Source: Pelagibius sp. Alg239-R121 (GTDB taxonomy: Bacteria; Pseudomonadota; Alphaproteobacteria; Kiloniellales; Kiloniellaceae). From it: DNA of 64,000 nucleotides. Position numbers and translations under genes: made by a program. Positions 18,063-26,534 of the stretch are shown piece by piece. The notes below the pieces were generated by a model. It had not been told where the DNA came from. It saw only the letters and a program-made list of their open reading frames with translations, and did no database searches. Position 1 is the first letter of the stretch. Each line of letters starts with the position of its first letter. The stretch is from the NCBI RefSeq assembly GCF_947331435.1, contig NZ_CAMZOF010000011.1, positions 124,001 to 188,000 on the forward strand, in the 5' to 3' direction.

Positions 18063-18995
18063 CTAATCTTCGCCCGGCGCAATCATACCCGGGATATGAC
18101 TTACCGAAATCCGCGAGGCGCAGTGTTCTTCGAAGGCTTCCAGCAGCTTGGACTTTCCGATCTGCGCGGCGGTCGCGGTGCCGATCGACATAGGGCGATA
18201 GTCTCCAGTGAGCGACAGGCGCACAAGCTTACGGCCGTCCATTGCCTGGTCAGAGCGCGGCCGGATATTCGCCAGGCTATAACCCTGACCGTTCGCCACC
18301 ATGGTGCGCACAACCTCCTGATGCGCGGAGCGGGCGGCAATCACCGGCTCCAGGCCCTCGCGCATGAACATGGCCAGGAAGTACTCCCTGCTCATGGGCA
18401 GATCCAGCAGGACCAGCGGATCGGAGGCCAGCTCTGCCAAGTCGATTTCTCTCCGCCCGGCCAAGGGATGACTTTCGCCCACCAGTGCGTGCGGCGGCAG
18501 CGAGACGAGCGGCCGGAAGGCGATGTCATTGGGGATCTGCAGATCGTAGGTAATAGCAACTTCGATCTCCGCCTGGCGCAAGCGCTCCAACAAGGCTTCC
18601 TGATGCGCCTCTTCCGCCCGGACCTCGGTGCCGGGATAGGCAGTGGAAAAGGAATGCGACAGCTCCGGCACGATCATCGGTGCCAGAGTGACCAGGCAGC
18701 CAACGGCGAGGCTGCCGCGCAGCTGACCGCTCACCTCATCTGCCAGATGGTAGAGCCCTTCGGCCTGATCCAGCAACGCCTTGGCTTCACGCAGCAGGCG
18801 CCGGCCCGCTGACGTTAGCGAGAGCCCCTGGGCGTGATGCCGGACGAAGAGTTGCACAGCGAGCTCCTTCTCAAGCTGGCTGATCGCGGTCGAGATCGAG
18901 GGCTGCGAGATCGACGTGCGTTCGGAAGCGCGCGTAATGCTGAGCGTCTCGCCGGCGGCCACAAAGTACTCAAGCTGTCGAAGCGTAAAGCGCAT
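18063..18995 (-). CDS. LysR-family transcriptional regulator
   Basis: A 310-residue LysR protein. The N-terminal helix-turn-helix (about 1-60, MRFTLRQLEYFVAAGET with ERTSISQPSISTAISQLEKEL) is followed by a type-2 periplasmic-binding-like effector domain (about 90-295). It is the last gene of the leftward ridA-phyH-DUF1028-lysR series, 54 bp after the DUF1028 gene, so it probably regulates these genes and perhaps the tct operon. LysR regulators are usually divergent from their targets; here the co-directional placement is slightly unusual. Confidence 0.88.
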   Translation of the reverse strand: MRFTLRQLEYFVAAGETLSITRASERTSISQPSISTAISQLEKELAVQLFVRHHAQGLSLTSAGRRLLREAKALLDQAEGLYHLADEVSGQLRGSLAVGCLVTLAPMIVPELSHSFSTAYPGTEVRAEEAHQEALLERLRQAEIEVAITYDLQIPNDIAFRPLVSLPPHALVGESHPLAGRREIDLAELASDPLVLLDLPMSREYFLAMFMREGLEPVIAARSAHQEVVRTMVANGQGYSLANIRPRSDQAMDGRKLVRLSLTGDYRPMSIGTATAAQIGKSKLLEAFEEHCASRISVSHIPGMIAPGED

Positions 18996-19049
18996 ACCCG
19001 AATCTAGAGCATGGACGCAGCCGAAATGAAAGCAGGCTTTGAAACCAGG

Positions 19050-19724
19050 CTAGGCATCTCCGGGCACACCGTAGCTCGGCGCTTCGCGTGGATCGAGGGC
19101 ACGGGTGACATAAGCCTCCAACTGGGGCTTATAGAGTTCCCAGAGATCCGCGAGAGCACCGACCGGATCTTCTTCGCGCCAGTCGACACGCAGGTCGGCA
19201 ATCGGCCAGGCAACGTCACGCACCAGATAGAGGCCGGCGGAATGAACCGGCCCCTCTTCTCCGCCAGCCGCCAAAGCTGCCTTCATGGCCACCAACATCC
19301 GGTCACCCAGAACCCCGCCGGACTTCCCGAAGGCCGCCACCATCGCCTGCGGCACCTCTTCATTCGCCAGAAGATTGCCCGCGCAAACGACGTTCTTCCC
19401 TTCCGCCACCGCGTTGCAGCCGAGCGTACCGTCGCCGGAGAAATGAGCCGTCCGACCCATAACATCGATCGCGGTCAGCTGCCGGTAGGCGACGAAGGGC
19501 TCGTCAGCAACGAGCGTGTTTATGGCATCTGTCGCCGACAGTCCTCGAGACATCAGATCCAGTGCCTTCGGCCCCAGCGTCGGGTCCGTAATGTTCTGGC
19601 TGGCAACCGCGCCAACGCCGGCACGTGCATAGGCGCAGCGCGCGGCGACGGCAGGCGACGACGATGAGACGGCGAGACCGAACATTCCGGTTTCTTCACA
19701 GCGGGCTGCGATCGAAAAGGTCAT
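19050..19724 (-). CDS. DUF1028 family protein (Ntn-hydrolase fold)
   Basis: A 224-residue protein with the DUF1028 start MTFSIAARCEETGMFGLAVSS, the central ARAGVGAVASQNITDPTLG and GNLLANEEVPQAMVAAF, and the end LRVDWREEDPVGALADLWELY. Members have a penicillin-amidase-like Ntn fold and an N-terminal region resembling proteasome-type hydrolases, but no reaction is firmly established. It is 11 bp downstream of the PhyH gene and 54 bp before lysR. DUF1028 genes often travel with RidA-type deaminases, and a RidA gene starts this operon. An amide-hydrolysing role would fit the local chemistry but is inferred. Confidence 0.82.
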   Translation of the reverse strand: MTFSIAARCEETGMFGLAVSSSSPAVAARCAYARAGVGAVASQNITDPTLGPKALDLMSRGLSATDAINTLVADEPFVAYRQLTAIDVMGRTAHFSGDGTLGCNAVAEGKNVVCAGNLLANEEVPQAMVAAFGKSGGVLGDRMLVAMKAALAAGGEEGPVHSAGLYLVRDVAWPIADLRVDWREEDPVGALADLWELYKPQLEAYVTRALDPREAPSYGVPGDA

Positions 19725-19735
19725 ATCACCGGCCC

Positions 19736-20602
19736 CTAACTGGCTTCCTGCTGCAGGAAGAAAGACGCGCCGCGCGGATACTCGGGTATCTCGACCTCAT
19801 AGGCTTCGCACCGGATTCTGTTGGGCTCGGTTCCCCGCACGATCTCGCCATCCAGTGTCGAAGGTACGGGATTGGGCGAACAGGCGGCGGCATCGGCAGC
19901 AGCATAAACCGTGATAGACAACGTGCGCGGCTGCTGGGAAAGATTCGGCGCCGATCCATGTGCCAGCCTGGTGTGCATCAGGCAGACCGAACCGGCCGGC
20001 CCGAAACACTTCACCGCACGCTTTTGGAAGTCCGCTGCAATATCCTCCGCCACGGCACCGGTGAAGTGCCCATCGTGCCAAAGTGAGTGAATCGGCCCGA
20101 CATGCGAACCGGGCACGACTTCCAAAGGCCCGTTTTCCTCGGTCACTTCGTCGACCATCAGGAGAGCTGTCACCAAATCCGGATTGCTGTGCGGGGTGAA
20201 GGGGAAATCCTGATGCCACTTCACTTCCGTTTTAGTGCCCGGCAGCTTGGAATTGATCTTGGAGTGATGATAGCGCAGATCGGGGCCGATCAGATCGGCC
20301 ACCATGTCGACCATCCGGCTGTCCCGCGCGACCTCGCGGTAGACGTCGGAGACATCGACCGGCGCGTTGACCCGCCGCAGTGCCGGCTTTGCTGCGCTGT
20401 GGGAGGCCTCCAGATCGAACCGGGGACGGCCATCGACTGCTTTGCCGTAGCTTTCCGATTGCCCGCGGCTTTCTTCGACCCAACCGGCGAATTCTGCCCG
20501 TAAAGCCGCCAACTGTTCGGACGTAACGGCGTTTTCGACTGTCAAAACACCCTTGGCCCGGAATTCATCAACCTGAGCTTGGTTTAAGGCACGTAAAGGC
20601 AT
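19736..20602 (-). CDS. Phytanoyl-CoA dioxygenase (PhyH) family Fe(II)/2-oxoglutarate oxygenase
   Basis: ATG at 20600-20602 with GAGG-like site upstream gives 288 residues; a GTG just before it is in frame. The iron triad is visible as His-x-Asp in KWHQDFPF and the distal His in RLAHGSAPN, with the 2-oxoglutarate Arg in QPRTLSITVY. It would hydroxylate a small substrate with O2 and 2-oxoglutarate. It lacks the EctD signature segment, so ectoine hydroxylase is not supported despite the ectoine locus 15 kb away. It lies between ridA and the DUF1028 gene in one transcription unit. Confidence 0.82.
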   Translation of the reverse strand: MPLRALNQAQVDEFRAKGVLTVENAVTSEQLAALRAEFAGWVEESRGQSESYGKAVDGRPRFDLEASHSAAKPALRRVNAPVDVSDVYREVARDSRMVDMVADLIGPDLRYHHSKINSKLPGTKTEVKWHQDFPFTPHSNPDLVTALLMVDEVTEENGPLEVVPGSHVGPIHSLWHDGHFTGAVAEDIAADFQKRAVKCFGPAGSVCLMHTRLAHGSAPNLSQQPRTLSITVYAAADAAACSPNPVPSTLDGEIVRGTEPNRIRCEAYEVEIPEYPRGASFFLQQEAS

Positions 20603-20671
20603 CACCTGGTCCTCAATTTCGCAGCGGTGGCAAAGATATTAGCTGCGGCAAAGATCTCGTTGCAGCAAAGA

Positions 20672-21091
20672 TCAGACATCGTCGGGTATCACGGCGATTG
20701 CATCAATCTCGACCAGCCACTCCGGTCGGGCAAGCGCCGACACCACCAAACCGGTGGAAACAGGAAAGACCCCCTTCAACCACTTTCCCATCGTCCGGTA
20801 AACGTCTTCCCGATAGCGCGGGTCCGTAATATAGACCGTCACCTTGCAGATGTGATCAAGCTGCGAACCGGCCTCTTCCAACAACTTGGCAATGTTGGCC
20901 ATGGCCTGATCGGCCTGCGCCGCTGCATCGCCAATGCCAACCGAGACAGCGGTGTCGAGGTCTTGTCCGATCTGCCCGCGCACAAAGACCATGGTTCCTC
21001 TGGCGACCACGGTCTGGCAGAGGTCATTGTCCAGTTTTTGTTCAGGGTAGGTTTCCTTGGTGTTGAACTGACGGATCCTGGTGTGCGGCAT
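20672..21091 (-). CDS. RidA/YjgF-family enamine/imine deaminase
   Basis: A 139-residue Rid protein. Family motifs are VARGTMVFVRGQIGQDLD, ADQAMANIAKLLEEAGS, KVTVYITDPRYRED and the end ARPEWLVEIDAIAVIP. RidA proper uses an Arg in the active site near residue 105; here the region ALARPEWLVEID carries an Arg before PEW. Rid enzymes hydrolyse reactive enamine/imine intermediates released by PLP enzymes or dehydrogenases. Iminosuccinate from the nearby aspartate dehydrogenase is a plausible substrate, which is inference. It is the first gene of the leftward set. Confidence 0.85.
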   Translation of the reverse strand: MPHTRIRQFNTKETYPEQKLDNDLCQTVVARGTMVFVRGQIGQDLDTAVSVGIGDAAAQADQAMANIAKLLEEAGSQLDHICKVTVYITDPRYREDVYRTMGKWLKGVFPVSTGLVVSALARPEWLVEIDAIAVIPDDV

Positions 21092-21411
21092 AGAGGTCTT
21101 CTCTCTCGTTCAGCCTCATTGCAGAGGCTCGATTCGTCTAGTGGTAGCGGTGTTACGCCGATGCGCTTGGCTAAACTCTTGAAATGCAGTCTCCGCCAAA
21201 GCCTTGAATAAGGGAAATAGTTCTTTTTGTGGAATTGCTTTTGTTTTTACGAAGCAGTGCTCTCTAAAACAGCAGTTTCGCCGGCACACGGGACGTCACA
21301 ATCCCGTTAGAACCGCGAGATTCAGGCTCTTTTGCCTTTAAAGCGCCAATGAGTCTCGCCACCTGGATTGAAGCGCAAGGGTTCCCATATTCTGAGAGAC
21401 GGAGAACGGTT
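21092..21411. other. Divergent intergenic region between ridA and the glutaredoxin gene
   Basis: Carries the promoters of both genes. ACGGGA (21288-21293) and TCCCGT (21302-21307) form an inverted repeat over an 8-bp spacer, about 105 bp upstream of the glutaredoxin start; a regulator site is possible. No gene seen. Confidence 0.45.
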
Positions 21412-22041
21412 ATGAGTGCAGCACCGGTTCAAGTGCAGCTATTCAAATGGGCAGGCGCCTGGGGACCCTTTAAGGTCAATATTCCCTGCGGCGAATGCGC
21501 CCTGACCACCGATGTCATTCAGGACACCTTCGAGACAGAGCTCGCCGGCATCCCGGTCGAGCTCGATACCCGCGAATGGCTGAGCGAATGGTGGAAGCCC
21601 CTCCCCAAGGGCGGCTGGCATGCGCCGATCGTCATGGTCGAGGGTAAGATCATCAGCCAGGGCCACGCACTGAACCGCGGTGTGCTGACCGAAGCCATCA
21701 TCGAAGCCCACGTTGAGCGCACCCCGATCACCGGCAGCCACGTGTTCGGCAAGGCTTCCTGTCCCTACTGCGTGAAGGCGAAGGCCTATCTGGATGAATC
21801 CGGCAGGGACTACGAGTACCATGATGTGGTGAAAAACCCGCGCGCACTCTACGAGATGCTGGGCCGCGTGAAACCGATCATCGGCCCCAAGACCCCGGTG
21901 ACGGTGCCGCAAATCTGGATCGACGGCCAATACATCGGCGGCGCAGATCAACTCAAGGAAGTCCTGCAGCGTGACGAAGTCGAGGTCAATCCGCACCGCG
22001 GCCGCTGTTCCCTGTCGCCGGGACGCCTTCAGACGGCGTAA
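21412..22041 (+). CDS. Glutaredoxin-like protein with two CxxC motifs
   Basis: ATG at 21412 is preceded by a GAGACGGAG-type ribosome site and gives 209 residues; an upstream in-frame ATG at 21349 would add 21 residues. The C-terminal half (about 105-190) is a classical glutaredoxin: CPYC at 117-120, then TVPQIWIDGQYIGGADQL with the TVP glutathione loop. The N-terminal half (about 5-95) shows CGEC at 26-29 and a PIVMVEGKIISQGHALNRGVL segment that looks like a second, degenerate thioredoxin-fold unit. The tail is rich in basic residues. It would act as a cytoplasmic dithiol oxidoreductase. Neighbours give no clear partner. Confidence 0.8.
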   Translation: MSAAPVQVQLFKWAGAWGPFKVNIPCGECALTTDVIQDTFETELAGIPVELDTREWLSEWWKPLPKGGWHAPIVMVEGKIISQGHALNRGVLTEAIIEAHVERTPITGSHVFGKASCPYCVKAKAYLDESGRDYEYHDVVKNPRALYEMLGRVKPIIGPKTPVTVPQIWIDGQYIGGADQLKEVLQRDEVEVNPHRGRCSLSPGRLQTA

Positions 22042-22447
22042 CACCGCCGACTGCGCTGACCCGCAAAACTCCCGACTTAAAAGATCGCCTGCGCCGACAG
22101 GCCGCTCAAAAAAGCCGTCTTCCCCCAACCCTCTGTCCGCCTGGAATTGCTGCGTTGCGGCAACGAAATCGTTTGCGCAAACGTTTGCGCGCCTCTATCG
22201 TTTCTGAAAATAAGATTCGGGGAGACAGGCAGTATCGCCAAATTGGTGCATCGCAAAGGTGTCCGAAAATCTGCGGCGGTCTGTTAGGAAAGACTTTTTC
22301 AAAGGGAAAATCTGCAGGGGTACTTAATCTAAAGTGCCGCTATCGTTTCCCGGACATCGGATTGTAATCTCCCTGGTCGATTGCTTTTCTTGTTGAACCC
22401 GGATGCGCCGGCGAGGTGCGTCACGGTAGCGGGAGACGGGGCGGACC
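22042..22447. other. Intergenic leader of the LacI/sugar operon
   Basis: About 400 bp between the glutaredoxin and lacI genes. It holds the palindromic operator candidate at 22175-22190. I see no gene. The promoter of the 14-kb operon must lie here, and the operator lies 258 bp ahead of the lacI start, so a long untranslated leader is possible. Confidence 0.5.
22175..22190. promoter_or_regulatory. LacI/PurR-type operator
   Basis: GCGCAAACGTTTGCGC is a perfect 16-bp palindrome with the central CpG and AAACGTTT core typical of LacI/GalR-family operators. A second, overlapping palindrome, CGTTTGCGCAAACG, spans 22170-22183. The nearest LacI-family gene begins at 22448, so autoregulation and control of the downstream transport operon is the simplest reading. 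Confidence 0.7.
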
Positions 22448-23476
22448 ATGGCGACGATCAAGGACGTGGCAAGAGAATCCGGTGTCTCGGCGACCACCGT
22501 CTCGCATGTCCTGAACTCGACCCGGCGTGTATCGCCCGATACGGTCGAACGGGTCGAAAAAGCCATCGAGATGCTGGGGTATGAACCCAGCGGCGTGGCC
22601 CGTGCGCTCAAGGTGAAGAAAACCTACTCCATCGGCATGCTGGTTACCAATTCGACCAACCCCTTCTTCGCCGAGGTCATCCACGGTGTCGAGACCGGCT
22701 GCTTCGACCAGGGTTTCAGCCTGATCCTCTGCAACACCGACGATGTGCTCGACAAGCTCGTAGTGCACCTGCGTGCGCTGATGATGAAGCGGATCGACGG
22801 CCTCGTGGTCATGACCACCAACGGCGATCCACAGTTCTTCAAGCGCCTCGAAGCCCTAAAGCGCACACCGGTCGTCGCCATCGACACGGGCGATGCGGAC
22901 GTGGTGTCGGTCATCAACGACGATTCACTGCTCGGCGGCCGCATGGCCGGCAACTACCTGGCGTCCTTTGGCTTCGAGCGTGTCGGCTGCATCACCGGCC
23001 CTGCGGACCATCCCCGCAGCCGCGAGAGGGTGGCTGGTCTTGAGGCCGCGCTTCAGACAAGCGGCACAAAGGTTCCGGCCAATCTGCGGGCCGTGTCGGA
23101 TCTGACGGTGCAAGGCGGCTATCTGGCGATGCAGGAGCTTCTCCGACTTCCGGCGCAGGAGCGCCCCGATGCGGTTTTCGCCTGCAACGACCTTTCCGCC
23201 ATGGGGGCACTCTGTGCCATACACGAGGGAGGTTTGAGTGTGCCCGGCGACATCTCGGTGATGGGTTATGACGACATCGAATATGCCGCTTTCATGTCGC
23301 CGCCCTTAACGACCATCAGGCAACCGGCTTTCGAACTCGGCCACCGGGCGGCGAAAGTCCTGATCGATCACCTCAAGACCGGAGAAAAGGCACAGCGCAC
23401 CATGCTGCTGAAACCGGAATTGATGGAGCGCAGCTCCGTCGGAACTTCCAACCGTTCGAAGGGATGCGCGGCGTGA
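22448..23476 (+). CDS. LacI-family transcriptional regulator
   Basis: A 342-residue LacI/GalR protein. The headpiece (MATIKDVARESGVSATTVSHVLN split over 1-23) has the standard helix-turn-helix and a hinge helix (SGVARALKVKK), then a periplasmic-binding-like sugar domain (about 60-330) with IGMLVTNSTNPFFAEVIHGVE, VFACNDLSAMGAL and PGDISVMGYDDIEYA. It overlaps the first permease gene by 13 bp, so it is the first gene of the operon it probably regulates by binding the palindrome at 22175-22190. The inducer is likely the imported sugar or a phosphorylated product. Confidence 0.92.
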   Translation: MATIKDVARESGVSATTVSHVLNSTRRVSPDTVERVEKAIEMLGYEPSGVARALKVKKTYSIGMLVTNSTNPFFAEVIHGVETGCFDQGFSLILCNTDDVLDKLVVHLRALMMKRIDGLVVMTTNGDPQFFKRLEALKRTPVVAIDTGDADVVSVINDDSLLGGRMAGNYLASFGFERVGCITGPADHPRSRERVAGLEAALQTSGTKVPANLRAVSDLTVQGGYLAMQELLRLPAQERPDAVFACNDLSAMGALCAIHEGGLSVPGDISVMGYDDIEYAAFMSPPLTTIRQPAFELGHRAAKVLIDHLKTGEKAQRTMLLKPELMERSSVGTSNRSKGCAA

Positions 23477-24501
23477 GCGATATGACGGCCACCTCGTCGG
23501 AAATCAGTCAGACAGAATCAGGTCCCAAGGCGAACTCGATCGACCGTGACGATCCCGCCACCTTCCCGGATTGGTTTCGCGCACGCAAAGCACGCAGCAA
23601 TCTGATCGTCGCGCGCTGGGTGCCGATCGTTCTGGTCGGCCTGCCGGTGCTGGTGCTGTTCGGAATCGTGGTCTACCCGACCATCTGGATGTTCTATCAC
23701 TCGGTTCACGACACCAACATGATGCGCCTGTTCCAAGGCAACTGGAGCTACATCGGATTTGAAAACTTCGCCACGGTTTTGGGGTCCGACCGCTTCTGGG
23801 ACAGTACTGTCCATCTGCTGCAATATCTGAGTTTCGGCGCCTGTCTTCAGGTCGTGCTCGGGACGGTCCTGGCGCTGATCCTCTTCGAGCTGGTCAAGAA
23901 CAATGCCCTTCGGACCCTCATTCTGATTCTGCTGGTCCTGCCGATGATGATGTCGCCTTCGATCGTGGGCGTGCTCTGGAAGTTCCTGCTGACACCCTCA
24001 AACGGCGCGGTCAATCAGGCGTTGCTGAATCTGGGTCTGATCTCAAAGCACATCGAATGGTTCAATTCAGGTATCTCCCTTTGGTCGATCATCGTCGCCG
24101 ACATCTGGAACTGGACCGCGCTGCCTCTTTTGATCGTCTATTCGGGCCGGGTCTCCCTGCCGCCTGCGGTCTACGAAGCGGCGAAGGTGGACGGCGCCAG
24201 CGGCTGGCAGGTCATGCGCCGCATCACCCTGCCCATGCTGAAAGAGGTGATTGCGATCGCCTTTATCCTGCGCTTCACCGATGCTTTCAAGTTCGTCGAT
24301 CTGGTCTACATCATGACCTCCGGCGGCCCGGCGCAATCCTCCGAACTGCCGACCTACATCGCCTTCCAGCGCGGCATACGTGAATTCGCCATCGGCGAGG
24401 CCGCCGCCTACGCCATCATCATCTTCGCCATCTCGGCGGTTATCATCACACTGTTCCTCAAGTACCTGAAGCGGGTCTTGAAGGCACAGGGTATTGCTTA
24501 G
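23464..24501 (+). CDS. Sugar ABC transporter permease (MalF/UgpA type)
   Basis: A 345-residue permease with a cytoplasmic N-terminal tail of about 55 residues and six predicted membrane helices. The EAA loop for ATPase docking is YEAAKVDGASGWQVMRRITLP near residue 240-260. A second in-frame ATG at 23482 could be the real start. The start overlaps the lacI end, indicating translational coupling. It pairs with the permease that follows 12 bp later. Confidence 0.9.
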   Translation: MRGVSDMTATSSEISQTESGPKANSIDRDDPATFPDWFRARKARSNLIVARWVPIVLVGLPVLVLFGIVVYPTIWMFYHSVHDTNMMRLFQGNWSYIGFENFATVLGSDRFWDSTVHLLQYLSFGACLQVVLGTVLALILFELVKNNALRTLILILLVLPMMMSPSIVGVLWKFLLTPSNGAVNQALLNLGLISKHIEWFNSGISLWSIIVADIWNWTALPLLIVYSGRVSLPPAVYEAAKVDGASGWQVMRRITLPMLKEVIAIAFILRFTDAFKFVDLVYIMTSGGPAQSSELPTYIAFQRGIREFAIGEAAAYAIIIFAISAVIITLFLKYLKRVLKAQGIA

Positions 24502-24513
24502 GGAGATCGCGGG

Positions 24514-25353
24514 ATGTCGGAAAAAAACTACCGCCTGGTCCGCACGCTGCTGCTGATCTTCCTCGGCCTCTGGACCGTTCTCACGCTGTTTCCCATCTAT
24601 TTCAAGGCGATCACGGCCTTCAAGTCACCGGCCGAAACCAACAGTACAATCCCCAGTTTTTGGCCCAAGGAATGGCACCCGGAGAACTTCGTTTCGGTCT
24701 TTGCGGAGTCCTCCAATTTCCAGTCGCTGGTGGATTCCTTTGTGATCGCGTCGGGCAATACACTGCTGTCTCTGTTTCTAGGCACCCTGGCCGGTTATGC
24801 CTTCGCGCGCTTTCCCAAGCAGGCGGGCGGCGAGAACCTGGCCTTCTGGATCCTCTCGAACCGCATGTTCCCGCCGGTTGCGGTTCTAATCCCCATGTTC
24901 TTTCTGTTCGATGCAACGCCCTGGGGCACCGACAGCCGGATCTCGCTGATCATCCTCTATCTGGTCTTTAACATGCCGCTGGCGACCTGGCTGATGATGG
25001 TGTTTTTCCGAGACGCCCCTCGAGAACTCGAGGAAGCGGCCTATCTCGATGGCTGGACGCCGCTGCAGGCCTTCATGCGCATAACCCTGCCTCTCGTTTT
25101 ACCCGGGATGATTTCGGTCTCCATGCTCTGCTGGATCTTCGCCTGGAACGAATATCTCTTTGCCAACCTTTTTGTCGGAACCGACGTGAAAACCTACACC
25201 ATTGTGATCCCGACCTTCACCCATGGAAGCCAGACTCTCTGGAACCTGCAGATGGCCTTCTCGCTCATGGCCATGCTGCCGCCGGTCGCGCTCTTCATTC
25301 TCCTGCGCCGCTATATGGTCCGCGGCCTCTCTCTTGGCGTGGTGAAGGGCTGA
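24514..25353 (+). CDS. Sugar ABC transporter permease (MalG/UgpE type)
   Basis: A 279-residue permease with six predicted helices and the EAA loop EEAAYLDGWTPLQAFMRITLP near residue 170-190. It is preceded by GGGAGATCGCGGG as a ribosome site. It forms the second half of the membrane channel with the product of the preceding gene; the ATPase gene starts 3 bp after its stop. Confidence 0.9.
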   Translation: MSEKNYRLVRTLLLIFLGLWTVLTLFPIYFKAITAFKSPAETNSTIPSFWPKEWHPENFVSVFAESSNFQSLVDSFVIASGNTLLSLFLGTLAGYAFARFPKQAGGENLAFWILSNRMFPPVAVLIPMFFLFDATPWGTDSRISLIILYLVFNMPLATWLMMVFFRDAPRELEEAAYLDGWTPLQAFMRITLPLVLPGMISVSMLCWIFAWNEYLFANLFVGTDVKTYTIVIPTFTHGSQTLWNLQMAFSLMAMLPPVALFILLRRYMVRGLSLGVVKG

Positions 25354-25356
25354 ACC

Positions 25357-26532
25357 ATGGCAAGACTTGAACTTCAGGGACTTTGCAAAGGCTGGGATTT
25401 TCCGGTGATCGACCGGATGGACCTGACAGTCGAAGAGGGCGAGTTCTTCGTCATCGTGGGTCCTTCGGGCATCGGCAAAACTACTCTGTTACGTCTGGTC
25501 GCCGGACTGGAAGCTCCCGACGCCGGCAAGGTACTGGTCGATGGGCGAGACATTACCGCCCTGCCGCCCTACCGCCGCCGGGTCGCTATGACCTTTGAAT
25601 CCTATGCGCTCTATCCCCACAAGACTGTCGCAGAAAACATCGCCAGCCCTCTGCGTGCCCGTAAGACCGACGCAGCCACCATCGCAAAGCGGGTGCAGTC
25701 GGTCGCCGAGTTGCTGCGCATCGATCATCTGCTTGACCGCAAACCCGGCGAAGTCTCCGGCGGCCAGAAACAACGCACCGCCCTCGGCCGGACGCTGGTT
25801 GCCGATCCCGAGATTTTCCTGCTGGACGAGCCCATCAGCCATTTGGACGCCAAGATCCGGCATGAATTGCGCCAGCAATTCCACACCCTGGAGGATCTGC
25901 GCAAAGTCGCCACGCTTTACGTAACCCACGATTATGCCGAAGCCCTGTCCCTCGGCGACCGGATCGGGGTTATGGGCAGTGGCGGACTGGTGGATGTCGG
26001 CACGGCAAGGGATCTCTTTGAGCGCCCGGCCAACCTCTTCGTCGCCGAGCATCTGGGCCAACCGACCATCAACGTGATCCCGGCTCGCCTCGAATCCCAT
26101 GCAGACGTCCTTCATCTGCGCGCCAACCAAGGCGATCTTCTCTTGCCTGTCGATCCTGCGAGAGCTCATCTTCTTGCCGCCCGAAACGACGGCGCCGTAA
26201 CCATCGGCCTGCGGCCCCAGTTCGTACGGCCGGCCGACGAGATGCCGGCCGGCAGCGCACAGGTGACCGCCAACGTCGACCTCTACGAAGCCCTGGGTTC
26301 GACGGGTATCCTGATCGCCGACATCCTGGGACTTCGGATCACCGCTCTGACCTCGCCCGAGCGTATCTTCGAACACGATACCCAGGTACAGCTGGCCGTG
26401 GACACTGCGGCCCTGCATTACTTCGACCCGAGAACAGGTGCCAACCTCACTTTGCAGACACCTGGCGCCGGCGCGGCGACGGCAATGGCGAGCTCCGTGG
26501 CGAGCGGGATATCCAGCAGGGCCGAGGCATAG
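25357..26532 (+). CDS. Sugar ABC transporter ATP-binding protein, first of two
   Basis: A 391-residue CUT1-type ATPase. Walker A GPSGIGKTT (35-43), signature VSGGQKQR, Walker B IFLLDEPISHLDA, H-loop YVTHDYAEA, then a C-terminal OB-fold regulatory domain (about 240-365). The Q-loop Gln is replaced by Glu81 (MTFESYALYPH). The tail is Ala/Ser-rich. With the next gene it probably makes a heterodimer, as in glycerol-type importers that also carry two ATPase genes. Stop and next start are separated by 2 bp. Confidence 0.9.
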   Translation: MARLELQGLCKGWDFPVIDRMDLTVEEGEFFVIVGPSGIGKTTLLRLVAGLEAPDAGKVLVDGRDITALPPYRRRVAMTFESYALYPHKTVAENIASPLRARKTDAATIAKRVQSVAELLRIDHLLDRKPGEVSGGQKQRTALGRTLVADPEIFLLDEPISHLDAKIRHELRQQFHTLEDLRKVATLYVTHDYAEALSLGDRIGVMGSGGLVDVGTARDLFERPANLFVAEHLGQPTINVIPARLESHADVLHLRANQGDLLLPVDPARAHLLAARNDGAVTIGLRPQFVRPADEMPAGSAQVTANVDLYEALGSTGILIADILGLRITALTSPERIFEHDTQVQLAVDTAALHYFDPRTGANLTLQTPGAGAATAMASSVASGISSRAEA

Positions 26533-26534
26533 TC

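Noticed and set aside
19736-20602. Ectoine hydroxylase (EctD) as identity of the PhyH gene
   Set aside because: The fold family is shared, but the EctD signature segment around the His-x-Asp motif is absent and the gene is in a different operon from the ectoine genes.
21120-21190. A tRNA-like string (TTCGTCTAGTGGTAGC) upstream of ridA
   Set aside because: It resembles a D-arm, but no matching acceptor stem, anticodon arm or T-arm (GGTTCGA) follows.
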